Origin: Stenotrophomonas terrae
GTDB lineage: Bacteria > Pseudomonadota > Gammaproteobacteria > Xanthomonadales > Xanthomonadaceae
Direction: 5' to 3'
NCBI RefSeq assembly: GCF_001431465.1
Contig: NZ_LDJJ01000040.1
Span: 1 to 64,000 of the forward strand
DNA: 64,000 nucleotides
Shown: positions 29,095 through 39,623 of the stretch, in pieces
Layout of the letters: every line of letters starts with the position of its first letter
Position numbering within the stretch: position 1 is the first letter of the stretch
The notes under the pieces: generated by a model
The model's database searches: none
What the model was told of the DNA's origin: nothing
Seen by the model: only the letters and a program-made list of their open reading frames with translations
Program-made: the position numbers and the translations under genes

Positions 29095-30030
29095 TTACAG
29101 GCCCAGCGCCCGCTGCACCTGTGCTTCAAAGCGGGCCTGATCATAGCCGATCAGCAGCGCGGTATTGTCCGGCGCGCCGGTCTGGCGGTTCCAGTCGACG
29201 ATGGTGGCGCCACGGCTGCGGCTACCCGTCAGTTCGATCGACAGCGGCCGCTGCTCGACCACCTTGCCACCTTCCGGCTGCAGCGCCCAGGCCATCGCCA
29301 ATGCATCGGCGGCGTACCAACGCTCACCACGGCTGTCTTCCGACCACAGCCGGGTCTTGCGCGAAATCAGTTCGTAGAAGCGCGCCTTGGCGGTATCGGC
29401 GGCCAACCACTGCTCGACATCGCGGTGCATCAAACCGTGGGCGATGGTCGCTTCCCAGTCCGCCACTTCGATGAACGGGAAGGTGCTGAACACGATATGC
29501 GCCGCTTCCGGATCGAAGGCGATATTGAACTCTGCAGCCGGCGTGATGTTGCCGTGGCCTGTGATCGCGCCGCCCATCACCACAAAGCGTTTCACGCGCT
29601 GCGGCAGGCTGGGATCGAGCTTCAGCGCCAACGCGATATTGGTCAGCGGGCCAAGTGCGACGAGCAACAACTCGCCTGCGTATTGATGCGAAAGCCGCAG
29701 GATTGCCAATGCCGCGTGCTCGGCTTCCACCTTGCGGGCAGTCAGCGGCAGGTCGACGTCGCCGAAGCCGTCGCGGCCATGCACGTGCGCGGCATCTTCA
29801 GCCGGGTACACCAGCGGATCGGCGGTACCGGCGAACACCGGCACGTCTTCGCGACCAGCGACTTCGCACAGCTTCAGTGCATTGCGCACGGTGTATTCCA
29901 GGCCGACGTTACCCGCTGCCACGGTCAACGCGACCACCTCGTGCTGCGCATCGGCAAAGGCCATCAGCAGTGCGAGTGCGTCATCCACGCCCGGGTCAGT
30001 ATCAATCAGCAACGGTATCTTCTTGCTCAT
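29095..30030 (-). CDS. Nucleoside hydrolase (IunH family)
   Basis: This 311-residue enzyme cleaves the N-glycosidic bond of ribonucleosides to free base and ribose for purine or pyrimidine salvage. The calcium-binding signature DTDPGVDDALAL is at the N-terminus. GPLTNIALAL, VVMGGAITGHGNITPAAEFN and the later AADALAMAWAL complete the active site. No signal peptide is seen, so it is cytosolic. I start at the ATG at 30030; an in-frame GTG at 30042 would add four residues. Substrate class (inosine-uridine versus purine-specific) is not evident. recG ends 65 nt upstream on the same strand. Confidence 0.92.
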   Translation of the reverse strand: MSKKIPLLIDTDPGVDDALALLMAFADAQHEVVALTVAAGNVGLEYTVRNALKLCEVAGREDVPVFAGTADPLVYPAEDAAHVHGRDGFGDVDLPLTARKVEAEHAALAILRLSHQYAGELLLVALGPLTNIALALKLDPSLPQRVKRFVVMGGAITGHGNITPAAEFNIAFDPEAAHIVFSTFPFIEVADWEATIAHGLMHRDVEQWLAADTAKARFYELISRKTRLWSEDSRGERWYAADALAMAWALQPEGGKVVEQRPLSIELTGSRSRGATIVDWNRQTGAPDNTALLIGYDQARFEAQVQRALGL

Positions 30031-30095
30031 CTTCTGCTTCACTTCTGGTTGGTCATGGAGTCTGTCACCTCCTCCATGACAGTGGAAGCATGCAA

Positions 30096-32225
30096 TCAGG
30101 CCGATGCGTAGCGCACCGCGCCACCAATCCAGCGACGCACGATCCGGTCAGCAAGATCCGGCGCATCGCTGAGCAGGCGTTCGGCCAAGTCGTGCACAGT
30201 TGGCAGCAAGCCGGCATCACGCGCCAGATCGGCGACCCGGAACGCCGCCAGACCGGTCTGGCGGGTGCCCAGCAGTTCGCCGGGACCGCGCAGCTCCAGG
30301 TCCTTCTCCGCGATCAGGAAGCCATCGTTGGTGAGCCGCATGGTCTCCAGGCGTTCACGCGCCATCGCCGACAGCGGCGCCTGGTACATCAACACGCAGC
30401 TGGAGGCCGTGGCACCGCGACCAACACGGCCGCGCAGCTGATGCAGCTGGGCCAAGCCCAGGCGCTCGGCGTTCTCGATGATCATCAACGACGCGTTGGG
30501 CACGTCGACGCCGACTTCAATCACCGTGGTAGCGACCAGCAGATCGGTTTCGGCCTGCTTGAATGCGCGCATTGCCGCCTGCTTTTCGGCAGCCTTCATG
30601 CGCCCATGGACCAGCCCGATGCGCAACTCCGGCAACTGCGCCGACAATGTTTCAAAGGTGGTCTGCGCGGCCTGCGCGTCCATGCGTGCATTGCCCGGCC
30701 CCGCATCTTCCTCACTTTCCTCGATCAGCGTGCATACCCAATACACCTGCCGTCCTTGCTGGCAGGCCACGCGGATGCGCTCGACCAGTTCAGGGCGTCG
30801 TTCGGCGCTGATGGCGATGGTCTGTACCGGCGTACGTCCTGGCGGCAGTTCGTCGATGGCCGATACATCCAGATCCGAATACGACGCCATCGCCAAGGTG
30901 CGCGGGATGGGCGTGGCGGTCATCACCAGTTGATGAGGTACCACCCCGGCCGTTGCCCCCTTGTCACGCAATGCCAGGCGTTGGTGCACGCCGAAGCGAT
31001 GCTGTTCATCGACGATGGCCAGGGCCAGATCGTTGAACACCACGCTGTCCTGCATCAGTGCATGGGTGCCGACCACTACCTGTGCATGGCCGCTGGCCAC
31101 GTCTTCAAGCACCTTGGCGCGGGCCTTGCCGGTGACCTTGCCGGCCAGCCATGCCACGCGTACGTCCAATGGCTCCAGCCAGCTGCGTAGATTGTTCAGA
31201 TGCTGCTCGGCCAACAGCTCGGTCGGCGCCGCCAACGCCACCTGCTTGCCACGCTCCACCGCCAACATCGCCGCCAACGCCGCGACCACGGTCTTGCCCG
31301 AGCCCACGTCGCCCTGAACCAGCCGCAACATGGGATGTGCGCGTGCCAGGTCCTTGCGGATCTCATCGAATACCCGCTGCTGCGCACCGGTCAGCTTGAA
31401 CGGCAGCGACTCACGCAAGGCCTTGACCAGTCCATCGCGGCCGCGCAGCGCAGGCGCGCGATGCTGCTGCAACGCGATGCGTTGCCGGCGCAGGCTCAGG
31501 TGATGGGCCAGCAGTTCCTCCATCGCCAGCCGCCGCTGCGCCGGGTGTGTGCCCGCGCCCAAGGCAGCGATATCCGCATCGGCCGGCGGCCGGTGCATGG
31601 TCAGCAAGGCATCGCGCAGTGACGGCAGGCCCATGCCGGCAAGGAAGGCCGGCGGCAACAATTCCAGCGCGGCGGCAGCGGGCAGGCGGTCCAACGCCTG
31701 CCCGATCAGCTTGCGCAGGCTCGCCGGGCCAATCCCCTCCACCGCCGGGTACACCGGGTCCAGCAGTTCGCCCAGCAGCGCATCTTCGCCATCACCGAGC
31801 ATGTGGTAGCTGGGATGCACGATCTCCAGACCCTGCTGGCCCGCACGCGGCGTGCCATAGGCGCGTAGCCTCCGGCCGACCGCGAACTGCGCCACCTGCG
31901 CAGCGCGGAAATGGAAGAAGCGCAGTACCAGGGTCGCGCCGGAATCGTCGCTGATCGCCACCCGCAGCACCGGCCGGTAGCGGAAGCCGCGCTCCACCGC
32001 TTCCACCCTGCCCTCCACCTGCGCGGCCATGCCCGCTTTCAGCGCGCGGATAGGCAGCAGCGTGGTGCGGTCTTCGTAACGCAGCGGCAGGTGCAGCCAC
32101 AGGTCCTGCAAGGTGCTCAGGCCACGGGTTTCCAGCTTGGCTGCCACCCGTGGCCCGACCCCGGCCAGATGGCTCAGTGGTTCGGTGGATAGATCGAGGG
32201 TGGCGAGGTCACGGCGTGCAGACAT
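30096..32225 (-). CDS. recG: ATP-dependent DNA helicase RecG
   Basis: This 709-residue helicase reverses stalled replication forks and branch-migrates Holliday junctions. The N-terminal wedge/OB domain (about residues 60-140) binds branched DNA. The helicase core has Walker A GDVGSGKT (305-312), the DEQHRFG box typical of RecG, VMTATPIPRTLA, and motif VI region LHQLRGRVGRG. A TRG-like segment (RLTNDGFLIAEKDLELRGPG) is present. In many gammaproteobacteria recG follows spoT and ridA or trmH. Here ridA is more than 6 kb away, separated by an accessory-looking cassette. Confidence 0.96.
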   Translation of the reverse strand: MSARRDLATLDLSTEPLSHLAGVGPRVAAKLETRGLSTLQDLWLHLPLRYEDRTTLLPIRALKAGMAAQVEGRVEAVERGFRYRPVLRVAISDDSGATLVLRFFHFRAAQVAQFAVGRRLRAYGTPRAGQQGLEIVHPSYHMLGDGEDALLGELLDPVYPAVEGIGPASLRKLIGQALDRLPAAAALELLPPAFLAGMGLPSLRDALLTMHRPPADADIAALGAGTHPAQRRLAMEELLAHHLSLRRQRIALQQHRAPALRGRDGLVKALRESLPFKLTGAQQRVFDEIRKDLARAHPMLRLVQGDVGSGKTVVAALAAMLAVERGKQVALAAPTELLAEQHLNNLRSWLEPLDVRVAWLAGKVTGKARAKVLEDVASGHAQVVVGTHALMQDSVVFNDLALAIVDEQHRFGVHQRLALRDKGATAGVVPHQLVMTATPIPRTLAMASYSDLDVSAIDELPPGRTPVQTIAISAERRPELVERIRVACQQGRQVYWVCTLIEESEEDAGPGNARMDAQAAQTTFETLSAQLPELRIGLVHGRMKAAEKQAAMRAFKQAETDLLVATTVIEVGVDVPNASLMIIENAERLGLAQLHQLRGRVGRGATASSCVLMYQAPLSAMARERLETMRLTNDGFLIAEKDLELRGPGELLGTRQTGLAAFRVADLARDAGLLPTVHDLAERLLSDAPDLADRIVRRWIGGAVRYASA

Positions 32226-32256
32226 TGCGTAAGGATGCCGTCATGCGCCGCAAACA

Positions 32257-32288
32257 GAAACCCCGGCGTGGTTGGACGCCGGGGTTTC
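32257..32288 (-). terminator. Terminator of the receptor operon
   Basis: A 13-bp perfect stem (GAAACCCCGGCGT / ACGCCGGGGTTTC) with a 6-nt loop lies upstream of recG and downstream of the TonB-dependent receptor gene. On the minus strand TTTCTGTTT follows. It would stop the beta-helix/cytochrome/receptor transcript before recG. Confidence 0.8.
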
Positions 32289-32367
32289 CTACTCCCCAAC
32301 TGCTGATTTGCTGTGTCGATTGGCGCCTTGGTGCTGACTGCTGTACGTGGCGCGCAGGCCCTCACCC

Positions 32368-32398
32368 CCAACCCCTCTCCCGCAGGCGGGAGAGGGGA
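32368..32398. repeat. C-rich palindromic intergenic repeat
   Basis: CCCCTCTCCCGCAGGCGGGAGAGGGG-type palindrome preceded by CCCCAACCC. It belongs to the same family as the copies near 57.3, 62.1 and 63.5 kb and lies between the receptor stop codon and its terminator. Confidence 0.7.
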
Positions 32399-32420
32399 GC
32401 CCTTTGCGCAGGTAACATTT

Positions 32421-34871
32421 TTAGAACTTCACTGTCATCTCCAACCCGTAAGTGCGCGGGTCGGTGATGGTTGCGCCGACTACGCCCAGCGGGTCGTGGC
32501 CATAGGTGTTCAGGCCGCGCACGTACTGCTTGTCGAATACGTTGTTGGCGTACACCGCCCAGTTCCAATGCTTCAGCGGTGAAGTCCAGCCGACCCGCAC
32601 GTCGGTGCGCTGCTGTGATTCACCGATGTTGAGCACCTTGCTAATGCCGCAATCCCCCTGCAGATCGGAGCCTGCGTTGCAGCGGGTGGCGCCACGGTAG
32701 GCGTGACGCAGCGAGAAGCGCAGCTGACCGTTGCCGCCCAGGTCAGCGAGGTATACCGCGCCGGCCGATGCGCTGAAGCGCGGTTCACCGGTCGGCGCCC
32801 CGTCCAGGTCAACACCTTCCGGCGTCACGTAGTTCTTGTACTTGGAATCTATCCATTCCGCCGCCGCATCCAGGGTGAGGCCGTCGGTGACCTTCCAGCG
32901 CATGTCGAAGTCCACGCCCGTGGCCTCCAGATCGCTGGTGTCGAAGACATAGACGGGGATATCGACCGGATTGTTGGGGTCCGGGTCGATCAGGCGGATC
33001 GCCTGGCGGTTGTCGTACTGGTAATGGAACACGGAGACGTTATAGGAGAAGCGCTCGAAGCTCTGCTTCAGGCCGATTTCCAGATTCCACACGTCTTCAT
33101 TTTCGAACGCAGGGCCGATCTGCAGCGCGTTGAAGCCACCAGCCTTGTAGCCCTTGGCCAGCGAGCCGAACACCATGGTGTCGTCATTGAGGTGGTAGTC
33201 GACGACGAAACGCGGGCTCCAGTCACTCCAGCTCTTCTTGTCGCGCACCAGCTTGCCCTTGTTGGCCATGGCCGGCGGATCAATGAAGGCCATGTCGAAG
33301 GTCAGCAGTTCGCGGGTGATCGGGATACCCATCTGCGCCAGCGCCTGGAAGAAGCCCACCGCCTCCAGCGTGCCCAGCTTGGCCTCCAGCCCCGGCGCAT
33401 TGCGTGGCGTATTGAGCCAGCTGAAATCCTTCTCGTCGCGGGTGTAACGCAGGCCGAAGGTCAGATTGAGGCGGTCGGTGGCCTTCCAGATGACGTCGCC
33501 GAAAGCGGCGTAGGACGTGGTGTCCAGCGTGTTGTTGAAGCGCTCGTTCCACTTTTCGCCAACCAGCGAAATCGGAATGCCGTTCATCTGCGCCAGCATC
33601 GAGGTGAAGTTGAACAGGCTGCCATCGGGTATGCCCAGCTGATACGCCACCCCCATGTTGCGGATGATGTTGTCCACCGCCTCGGTATTGGTATTGACCT
33701 CGCTGGTCTGCCGCGCGTCCTCGTTGAAGTAGCTGACGCCGGCCACCCAGTCGAAGCGCTCATTGCTGCCGGAGAACTTGAACTCCTGGTAGAAGGTTTC
33801 GTTGTTCTCGGTATTCTTCGAGTCCACGTACAGGTCGAAGCGGTTGGTACCGTCTTCCTCGGTGTGGTTGGTGGAGTCGTACTGGCGCCAGGAGCTGGTG
33901 GAGGTGAAGTTGCCCCACGACAAGGCGTGATCGACGATCAGGCTGACGCCGTCGAAGGTGCGCCATTCGGCGTTGTCGGCATCGCTATAGGTCTTGATCT
34001 TGCGCGGGTCGAGATAGTCGTCCGGGTCCACCGGCACAGGCGGCCGCTGCGGATACGCCGGCAACGGCACAATGCCGGTGGTGACGCGGCCGTTCTGGTC
34101 CAGGCTTTCGTGGTCCCAGCTGACATAGGCGGTGGTGTTGTCGCCGAAGCGGGTCTGCCAGGCCGCGCGCGTGGCCCAGACATTCTCGCCGCCCAGGTCC
34201 TTGCCGGTGGCACCGTCCTGGAACCAGCCATCACTGGTGTTGATCAAGGCATTGAAGCGCAGCGCGGAATTGTCGCCGGTGGGGATGTTCCACATCGCAT
34301 CGGCGTACTTCTTGCCGTAGTTGCCCACGCGCACCGTGGCGCGCGCTTCGGTTTCGGATTGCGGTCGGCGGGTGATCAGCGAGATCGCGCCGGCGGCGGT
34401 ATTGCGGCCGAACAAGGTGCCCTGCGGGCCCTTCAGCACTTCGATGCGCTCCACATCGACGAACGGCAGCAGCACGCCACCACCGCGCCCACCGTAGACG
34501 CCATCGACGAAGATGCCCACCGCCGGATCGGTACCAATGCCGAAATCATCGGTTTCAACACCGCGCAGCTTGAATGAGGGCTGGGTTGGCTGCACCGCGC
34601 TGATCACCAGCCCGGGCACCAGACTGTCGATATCGCCCAGGTTCTCCGCCGCCACGTCATTGAGCAGGTTCTGGTCGACCACCTGCAGGGCGATCGGCAC
34701 ATCCTGTATTTCCTGCTGCCGGCTCTGCGCGGTGACGGTGATGCGGTCAAGCGTGGTGGCAGCATCCTCCGTCGCCGACTGGGCCATTGCCGGGGCCGTT
34801 GCCCCCAATACCATCAGCCCGGCCATGGCCCGCTGCAAACCGACTACCAGATTCCGTTGCTTCACTCGCAT
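32421..34871 (-). CDS. TonB-dependent outer membrane receptor
   Basis: This 816-residue protein is a TonB-dependent receptor that would import a ligand across the outer membrane using the proton-motive force. A signal peptide (MAGLMVLGATAPAMA) leads into the TonB-box region (TLDRITVTAQSRQQEIQDVP) and plug (LGDIDSLVPGLVIS, VERIEVLKGPQGTLFGRNTA). A 22-stranded barrel follows, ending in Phe (YGLEMTVKF). The EIQDVPIAL plug start is common in receptors linked to organic substrates rather than siderophores, which is suggestive only. ATG 34871 has GGGAGAG upstream. It follows the diheme cytochrome gene by 34 nt, so it is likely the last gene of that operon. Confidence 0.92.
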   Translation of the reverse strand: MRVKQRNLVVGLQRAMAGLMVLGATAPAMAQSATEDAATTLDRITVTAQSRQQEIQDVPIALQVVDQNLLNDVAAENLGDIDSLVPGLVISAVQPTQPSFKLRGVETDDFGIGTDPAVGIFVDGVYGGRGGGVLLPFVDVERIEVLKGPQGTLFGRNTAAGAISLITRRPQSETEARATVRVGNYGKKYADAMWNIPTGDNSALRFNALINTSDGWFQDGATGKDLGGENVWATRAAWQTRFGDNTTAYVSWDHESLDQNGRVTTGIVPLPAYPQRPPVPVDPDDYLDPRKIKTYSDADNAEWRTFDGVSLIVDHALSWGNFTSTSSWRQYDSTNHTEEDGTNRFDLYVDSKNTENNETFYQEFKFSGSNERFDWVAGVSYFNEDARQTSEVNTNTEAVDNIIRNMGVAYQLGIPDGSLFNFTSMLAQMNGIPISLVGEKWNERFNNTLDTTSYAAFGDVIWKATDRLNLTFGLRYTRDEKDFSWLNTPRNAPGLEAKLGTLEAVGFFQALAQMGIPITRELLTFDMAFIDPPAMANKGKLVRDKKSWSDWSPRFVVDYHLNDDTMVFGSLAKGYKAGGFNALQIGPAFENEDVWNLEIGLKQSFERFSYNVSVFHYQYDNRQAIRLIDPDPNNPVDIPVYVFDTSDLEATGVDFDMRWKVTDGLTLDAAAEWIDSKYKNYVTPEGVDLDGAPTGEPRFSASAGAVYLADLGGNGQLRFSLRHAYRGATRCNAGSDLQGDCGISKVLNIGESQQRTDVRVGWTSPLKHWNWAVYANNVFDKQYVRGLNTYGHDPLGVVGATITDPRTYGLEMTVKF

Positions 34872-34905
34872 CGCGTTCTCTCCCACGCAGTGAGGTATAC
34901 CGGCG

Positions 34906-36093
34906 TCAGACCGCCGGCGGGCCCGTATTGCCCGGCTGGCCTTCGCCCGCCGTATCGCAGTTTGTCCGCAGCGCGTTGATCCATTGCCGGATCAGCACCA
35001 CGCCCTCCTTGTGCACGACCGCGCGCCCCACCTCCGGCATCATCACCGCCGGGTCATCGCTGTCCATGCGGTAGGCGATGATCGAAGCGTCGGCATCACC
35101 GGGCTGGATGTCATACAGGCGGTTGCCGGTGCCCTTGCCAGCGGCAATGGGCTGCTTGCACATGCCCAGCCGCAAGTGATCCTGGGTGGGCGCATCCAGC
35201 CACAGGCCGGAGGTGATGGCCGGACCGGTGCGGCTGTGGCAGTGCCCGCAGTTCACATCCAGATAGGCGCGTGCACGTGCCTCCAGCGGCGCCGCCGGAT
35301 CGCTGGCATCGGCCATGCGCGGCAGCTGGTCCGGCGCTGGCAGGTCTTTCAGATAGCCGAGTTTTGCCAGATGCGCGAGCTGGTTGTCGCGGCCGCCGGC
35401 ATAGTCGAAATCGCGATTGAGATGACGGGCCTTGGGGCCTATCGGCAGCAGCTTGCGCGAGCGGTTGTCGGTGATATGGCAGCCGCCACATTGGTTCTGA
35501 TCCGGCACCTGGTAGGACAGCGCTTCGCGTGCGCCATCGGCGGCCACCAGTTCCAGATCAACACTGGCACCGGTGCGTTGCAGGTGGGCCTCGGTCTGCG
35601 CCTTGTTCCACACATAGGGCAAGGCCACCCAGCCTTCCTTGCGGTGGACCAGCAGCCGCGTCTCGATCAGGCGCACCTTGGACAGGTCCAGGGTTTCGCC
35701 CTGCAGCACCGATTGCGCTGGTGGCGTACGCGCCACCGATTTGCCGTCGGCCGCGCCAGCCGCGGGCAGCGGGTAATAGAAGGTCTTGCTGAGGATGGTG
35801 CCGACCGGGAAATCAAACGCATGCTCGGGCTGGTAACCCGCCGCTTGCCCCTTGGGCATCCACAGCGTGCGCAGCTTGTGCGCGTAATCACTGAACAGCG
35901 GTGTGTTCAGGTCGTACGGCACCACGCCGTCATTGAGTGACAGGCGGCCATCGCTCACACGCAGCACATGCCACTCATCCAGCGTCGCAGGCTGCCCCTG
36001 CTCGAAAAAATGCACACCTTCCGGCTTGCCGCACCCGGCCAGCACCAGCAAGGCAGCCACCAACACCATCCCCCGCACCATCAGCTTGCGCAT
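34906..36093 (-). CDS. Diheme c-type cytochrome lipoprotein (SO2930/TIGR03806-like)
   Basis: This 395-residue lipoprotein (lipobox LAGC, Cys21) carries two c-type heme sites, CGGCH at 202-206 and CGHCH at 282-286. A possible axial Met lies in VMMPEVGR near 350. The N-terminal VPYDLNTPLFSDYAHKLRTL is characteristic of the SO2930/HNE_0200 (TIGR03806) family. That family is known to recur as a pair with a parallel beta-helix protein, of unknown function. The partner gene is here too, 9 nt upstream. It is probably a periplasm-facing electron carrier or oxidoreductase anchored by lipid. Confidence 0.85.
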   Translation of the reverse strand: MRKLMVRGMVLVAALLVLAGCGKPEGVHFFEQGQPATLDEWHVLRVSDGRLSLNDGVVPYDLNTPLFSDYAHKLRTLWMPKGQAAGYQPEHAFDFPVGTILSKTFYYPLPAAGAADGKSVARTPPAQSVLQGETLDLSKVRLIETRLLVHRKEGWVALPYVWNKAQTEAHLQRTGASVDLELVAADGAREALSYQVPDQNQCGGCHITDNRSRKLLPIGPKARHLNRDFDYAGGRDNQLAHLAKLGYLKDLPAPDQLPRMADASDPAAPLEARARAYLDVNCGHCHSRTGPAITSGLWLDAPTQDHLRLGMCKQPIAAGKGTGNRLYDIQPGDADASIIAYRMDSDDPAVMMPEVGRAVVHKEGVVLIRQWINALRTNCDTAGEGQPGNTGPPAV

Positions 36094-36102
36094 GCCCAGG
36101 CC

Positions 36103-37332
<1,230 letters not shown>

Positions 37333-37452
37333 TATCTTTTTCTCCCATACGCCGGCAGATGTTGGGCGCAGTCTGGCCTTCAGGAAGTGTTCACGCGAAG
37401 GGCAAGAACGGCATACTTGGGGGGGCAAAGCGGACAAGCTGGAGGGGCTTGC

Positions 37453-38490
37453 ATGCATCGCAGGAGCGGCGGCGGCGACCGCCTTAGCATCGCCAACGTT
37501 CCAACCAACATGCTCTGTGGGCTGTTGCTGCTGGCCGAACAGCTCGGCGTCAACAGCGACCACTGGCTCAACGGGCTGCAATTGAGTGCCGCGCAGCTCA
37601 ATGATCCCAGCACCCGTATTTCCTATCGGCAGGCGATCGAAGTGATACGCCGCGCCCTGCCCACCTTTGCCATCGACGGGGTCGGGCTGGCCATGGGCGG
37701 CAACCAGAACGGCGGCAACTTCGGCCTGCTCGGCCTGGCGATGAAGACCGCGCGCACCTTCGGCGATGCGGTGCGGATCGGGCTGGATTACCAGCGCAAC
37801 CTCGGGCCCCTGATGAGCCTGAGCCTGGAGGACAACAACAGCACCAGCCTGGCCATCGTCGCCACCGCGCCGGACGAGGCCAATGACCTGCTGCCCTTTC
37901 TCTGCGAGGAAATGTTTTCCAGCATCGTGATGCTTGGCCGCGAGCTTGCTGGCAATGAATTCAGCCCGTTGCGGCTGGAGCTGGGCTACCCGCCACCGAG
38001 CTGCATCGATCACTACCAGGCCTTGTTCCGCTGCGAACTGCGCTTCAACCAGCCACGTCACGCACTGGTCCTGGACCAGCGGTGGATGCAGCTGCCATTT
38101 GCCAGCTACAACCCGGTCACCTCGCAACAGGCCCTGTCCCTCTGCCATGCGCAGCTGGCCACCCTGGCCGGCCGCGGCGAAACCACGGCTGCGGTCGAGC
38201 GCCAGCTGCGGCCACGGCTGCGCGAGAACCCGCAGATGAGTGAAATCGCGCTGGCCCTGCACCTGAGCGAGCGCACCCTGCGCCGGCAGTTGGCCGACGA
38301 GGAGACCAGCTTCACCGAAGTGCATGACCGGGTGCGCACCGAACGTGCGCTGGAACTGCTGCAGGACCCGGAGCTTGCGGTTGCAGCGGTTGGCAACCAG
38401 CTCGGCTTCAATGATGCCCGCGAGTTCCGCCGCGCCTTCAAGCGCTGGACCGGGCAAACCCCGAGCGGCACGCGGCTACCACCGTCCTGA
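37453..38490 (+). CDS. AraC-family transcriptional regulator (OruR/MmsR-like architecture)
   Basis: This 345-residue regulator has the N-terminal ligand domain of the 'arabinose-binding domain' group (about residues 20-205) and a C-terminal AraC HTH (MSEIALALHLSERTLRRQLA, then VAAVGNQLGFNDAREFRRAFKRW). ATG 37453 is preceded by GGAGGGG with 5-nt spacing, so this start is well supported although the frame stays open far upstream. It is divergent from the beta-helix/cytochrome/receptor operon across 120 nt and is its likely activator. Relatives respond to small organic molecules; the ligand here is unknown. Confidence 0.9.
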   Translation: MHRRSGGGDRLSIANVPTNMLCGLLLLAEQLGVNSDHWLNGLQLSAAQLNDPSTRISYRQAIEVIRRALPTFAIDGVGLAMGGNQNGGNFGLLGLAMKTARTFGDAVRIGLDYQRNLGPLMSLSLEDNNSTSLAIVATAPDEANDLLPFLCEEMFSSIVMLGRELAGNEFSPLRLELGYPPPSCIDHYQALFRCELRFNQPRHALVLDQRWMQLPFASYNPVTSQQALSLCHAQLATLAGRGETTAAVERQLRPRLRENPQMSEIALALHLSERTLRRQLADEETSFTEVHDRVRTERALELLQDPELAVAAVGNQLGFNDAREFRRAFKRWTGQTPSGTRLPPS

Positions 38491-38492
38491 AA

Positions 38493-38522
38493 TGCAGATG
38501 CCCGGTTTCCCGGGCATCTGCA
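38493..38522. terminator. Bidirectional terminator between the araC-type gene and ridA
   Basis: A perfect 13-bp stem (TGCAGATGCCCGG / CCGGGCATCTGCA) with loop TTTC sits between these two convergent genes. No long T-run follows on either strand. Confidence 0.7.
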
Positions 38523-38547
38523 GCAACAAGCGGATCCGATATGCGGA

Positions 38548-38931
38548 TCAGTCGATGATCATGATCGCATCGACTTCGAACGCGGCGCCCTTCGGCAGGC
38601 CCGACACTTCGATGGTGGAACGGGCCGGGAACGGGGCCTGGAAGTATTCCTGCATCACTGCATTGACCTTGGCGAACTCACCCAGGTCGGTCAGGTACAG
38701 GCCCAGGCGGACCATCTTGTCCAGCGAACCACCGGCTTCCTCGGCCACGGCCTTGAGGTTGTCGAAGGCGCGGCGGGCCTGTGCGGTGACGTCGCCGGCG
38801 ACGATCTCACCGGTAGCCGGGTCCAGCGGGATCTGGCCGGAGAAATACACGGTGTTGCCGGCACGCACGGCCTGCGAGTACGGGCCGATGGCGGCCGGGG
38901 CGTTGGCGGTGTTGATGATCTGGCGGGACAT
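38548..38931 (-). CDS. ridA: RidA-family enamine/imine deaminase
   Basis: This 127-residue protein is RidA, which hydrolyses reactive 2-aminoacrylate and other enamines made by PLP enzymes. The signatures IGPYSQAVRAGNTVYFSGQIPL, LDKMVRLGLYLTD and the late ARSTIEVSGLPKGAAFEVDA with its key Arg are present. I chose ATG 38931 since 26 upstream in-frame residues are not RidA-like. It lies downstream of spoT as in related genomes, but about 2 kb of repeats and one gene now separate the two. Confidence 0.94.
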   Translation of the reverse strand: MSRQIINTANAPAAIGPYSQAVRAGNTVYFSGQIPLDPATGEIVAGDVTAQARRAFDNLKAVAEEAGGSLDKMVRLGLYLTDLGEFAKVNAVMQEYFQAPFPARSTIEVSGLPKGAAFEVDAIMIID

Positions 38932-39010
38932 GGACAACTCCAGTCTGGAAAAGGTGGGCCATTGTAACGTCGCCACCTTGGCGCCTGCCTGACCGCGCCG
39001 GGCGGGCACT

Positions 39011-39316
39011 GGTCAAAACTTCACCACCACCCTGAAAGCAAGGCTGCACAAGGGCTGCGAAGGATTATCCACAGCTTGTGGATGCAACAGGACACAGCCT
39101 GTGTGGACAGCCCAGCAAGGTAGAGCCGAGCCATGCTCGGCTGGGGCTTTGCCGTACATCCGATGCAGTCGTTGTTTGTAGGAGCGGCGTAAGCCGCGAA
39201 GCAGACGCTCCAACAGATTGCAGGCAGCGCCATGATTCCAGCAATGGCAGCTTCGCGGCTGACGCCGCTCCTACAGATGGCCGGGAAGACCTCTGCCGAG
39301 CATGGCTCGGCACTAC
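39011..39316. repeat. Composite repeat unit 1 with a DnaA-box element
   Basis: This unit has four parts. A diverged copy of a roughly 125-bp element (39011-39119) carries a perfect DnaA box TTATCCACA at 39065-39073, followed by TGTGGATGC. A SMAG-like REP headed by GTAG follows (39120-39150). Then comes an inverted REP pair of the GGAGCGGCG family (39177-39275) and a reverse SMAG-like unit (39292-39316). No gene is seen in it. Confidence 0.8.
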
Positions 39317-39321
39317 ACGAG

Positions 39322-39623
39322 TCATCCACAGCTCATGGACAAAATATCACCATGTTTTGCAGAGGCCCGCAGCGCAAGGGCTGCGCGCGCTTATCCACAA
39401 CTTGTGGATGCAGCAGGACACAGCCTGTGTGGATAGCGCAGCAAGACTTGCCCGCGGCATTCGTGGAAATCCCAACATGATTCTGTAGGAGCGGCGTAAG
39501 CCGCGAAGCGGATGGTCCGGCAGATTGCAGGCAGCGCCATGATTCCAGCGATGCCAGTTTCGCGGCTTACGCCGTTCCTACGATTTATCGGTAAAGCCCT
39601 TGCCGAGCATGGCTCGGCACTAC
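39322..39623. repeat. Composite repeat unit 2 with DnaA-box element
   Basis: A full copy of the roughly 125-bp element (39322-39446) starts with TCATCCACAGCTCATGGAC and includes the A/T-rich CAAAATATCACCATGTTTTG. It carries a perfect TTATCCACA box (39391-39399) and the near-box TGTGGATAG (39428-39436). The forward SMAG unit is missing here. The REP pair follows (39484-39581), and a reverse SMAG-like unit (39597-39623) overlaps the end of the nitrobindin-like gene. Confidence 0.8.
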
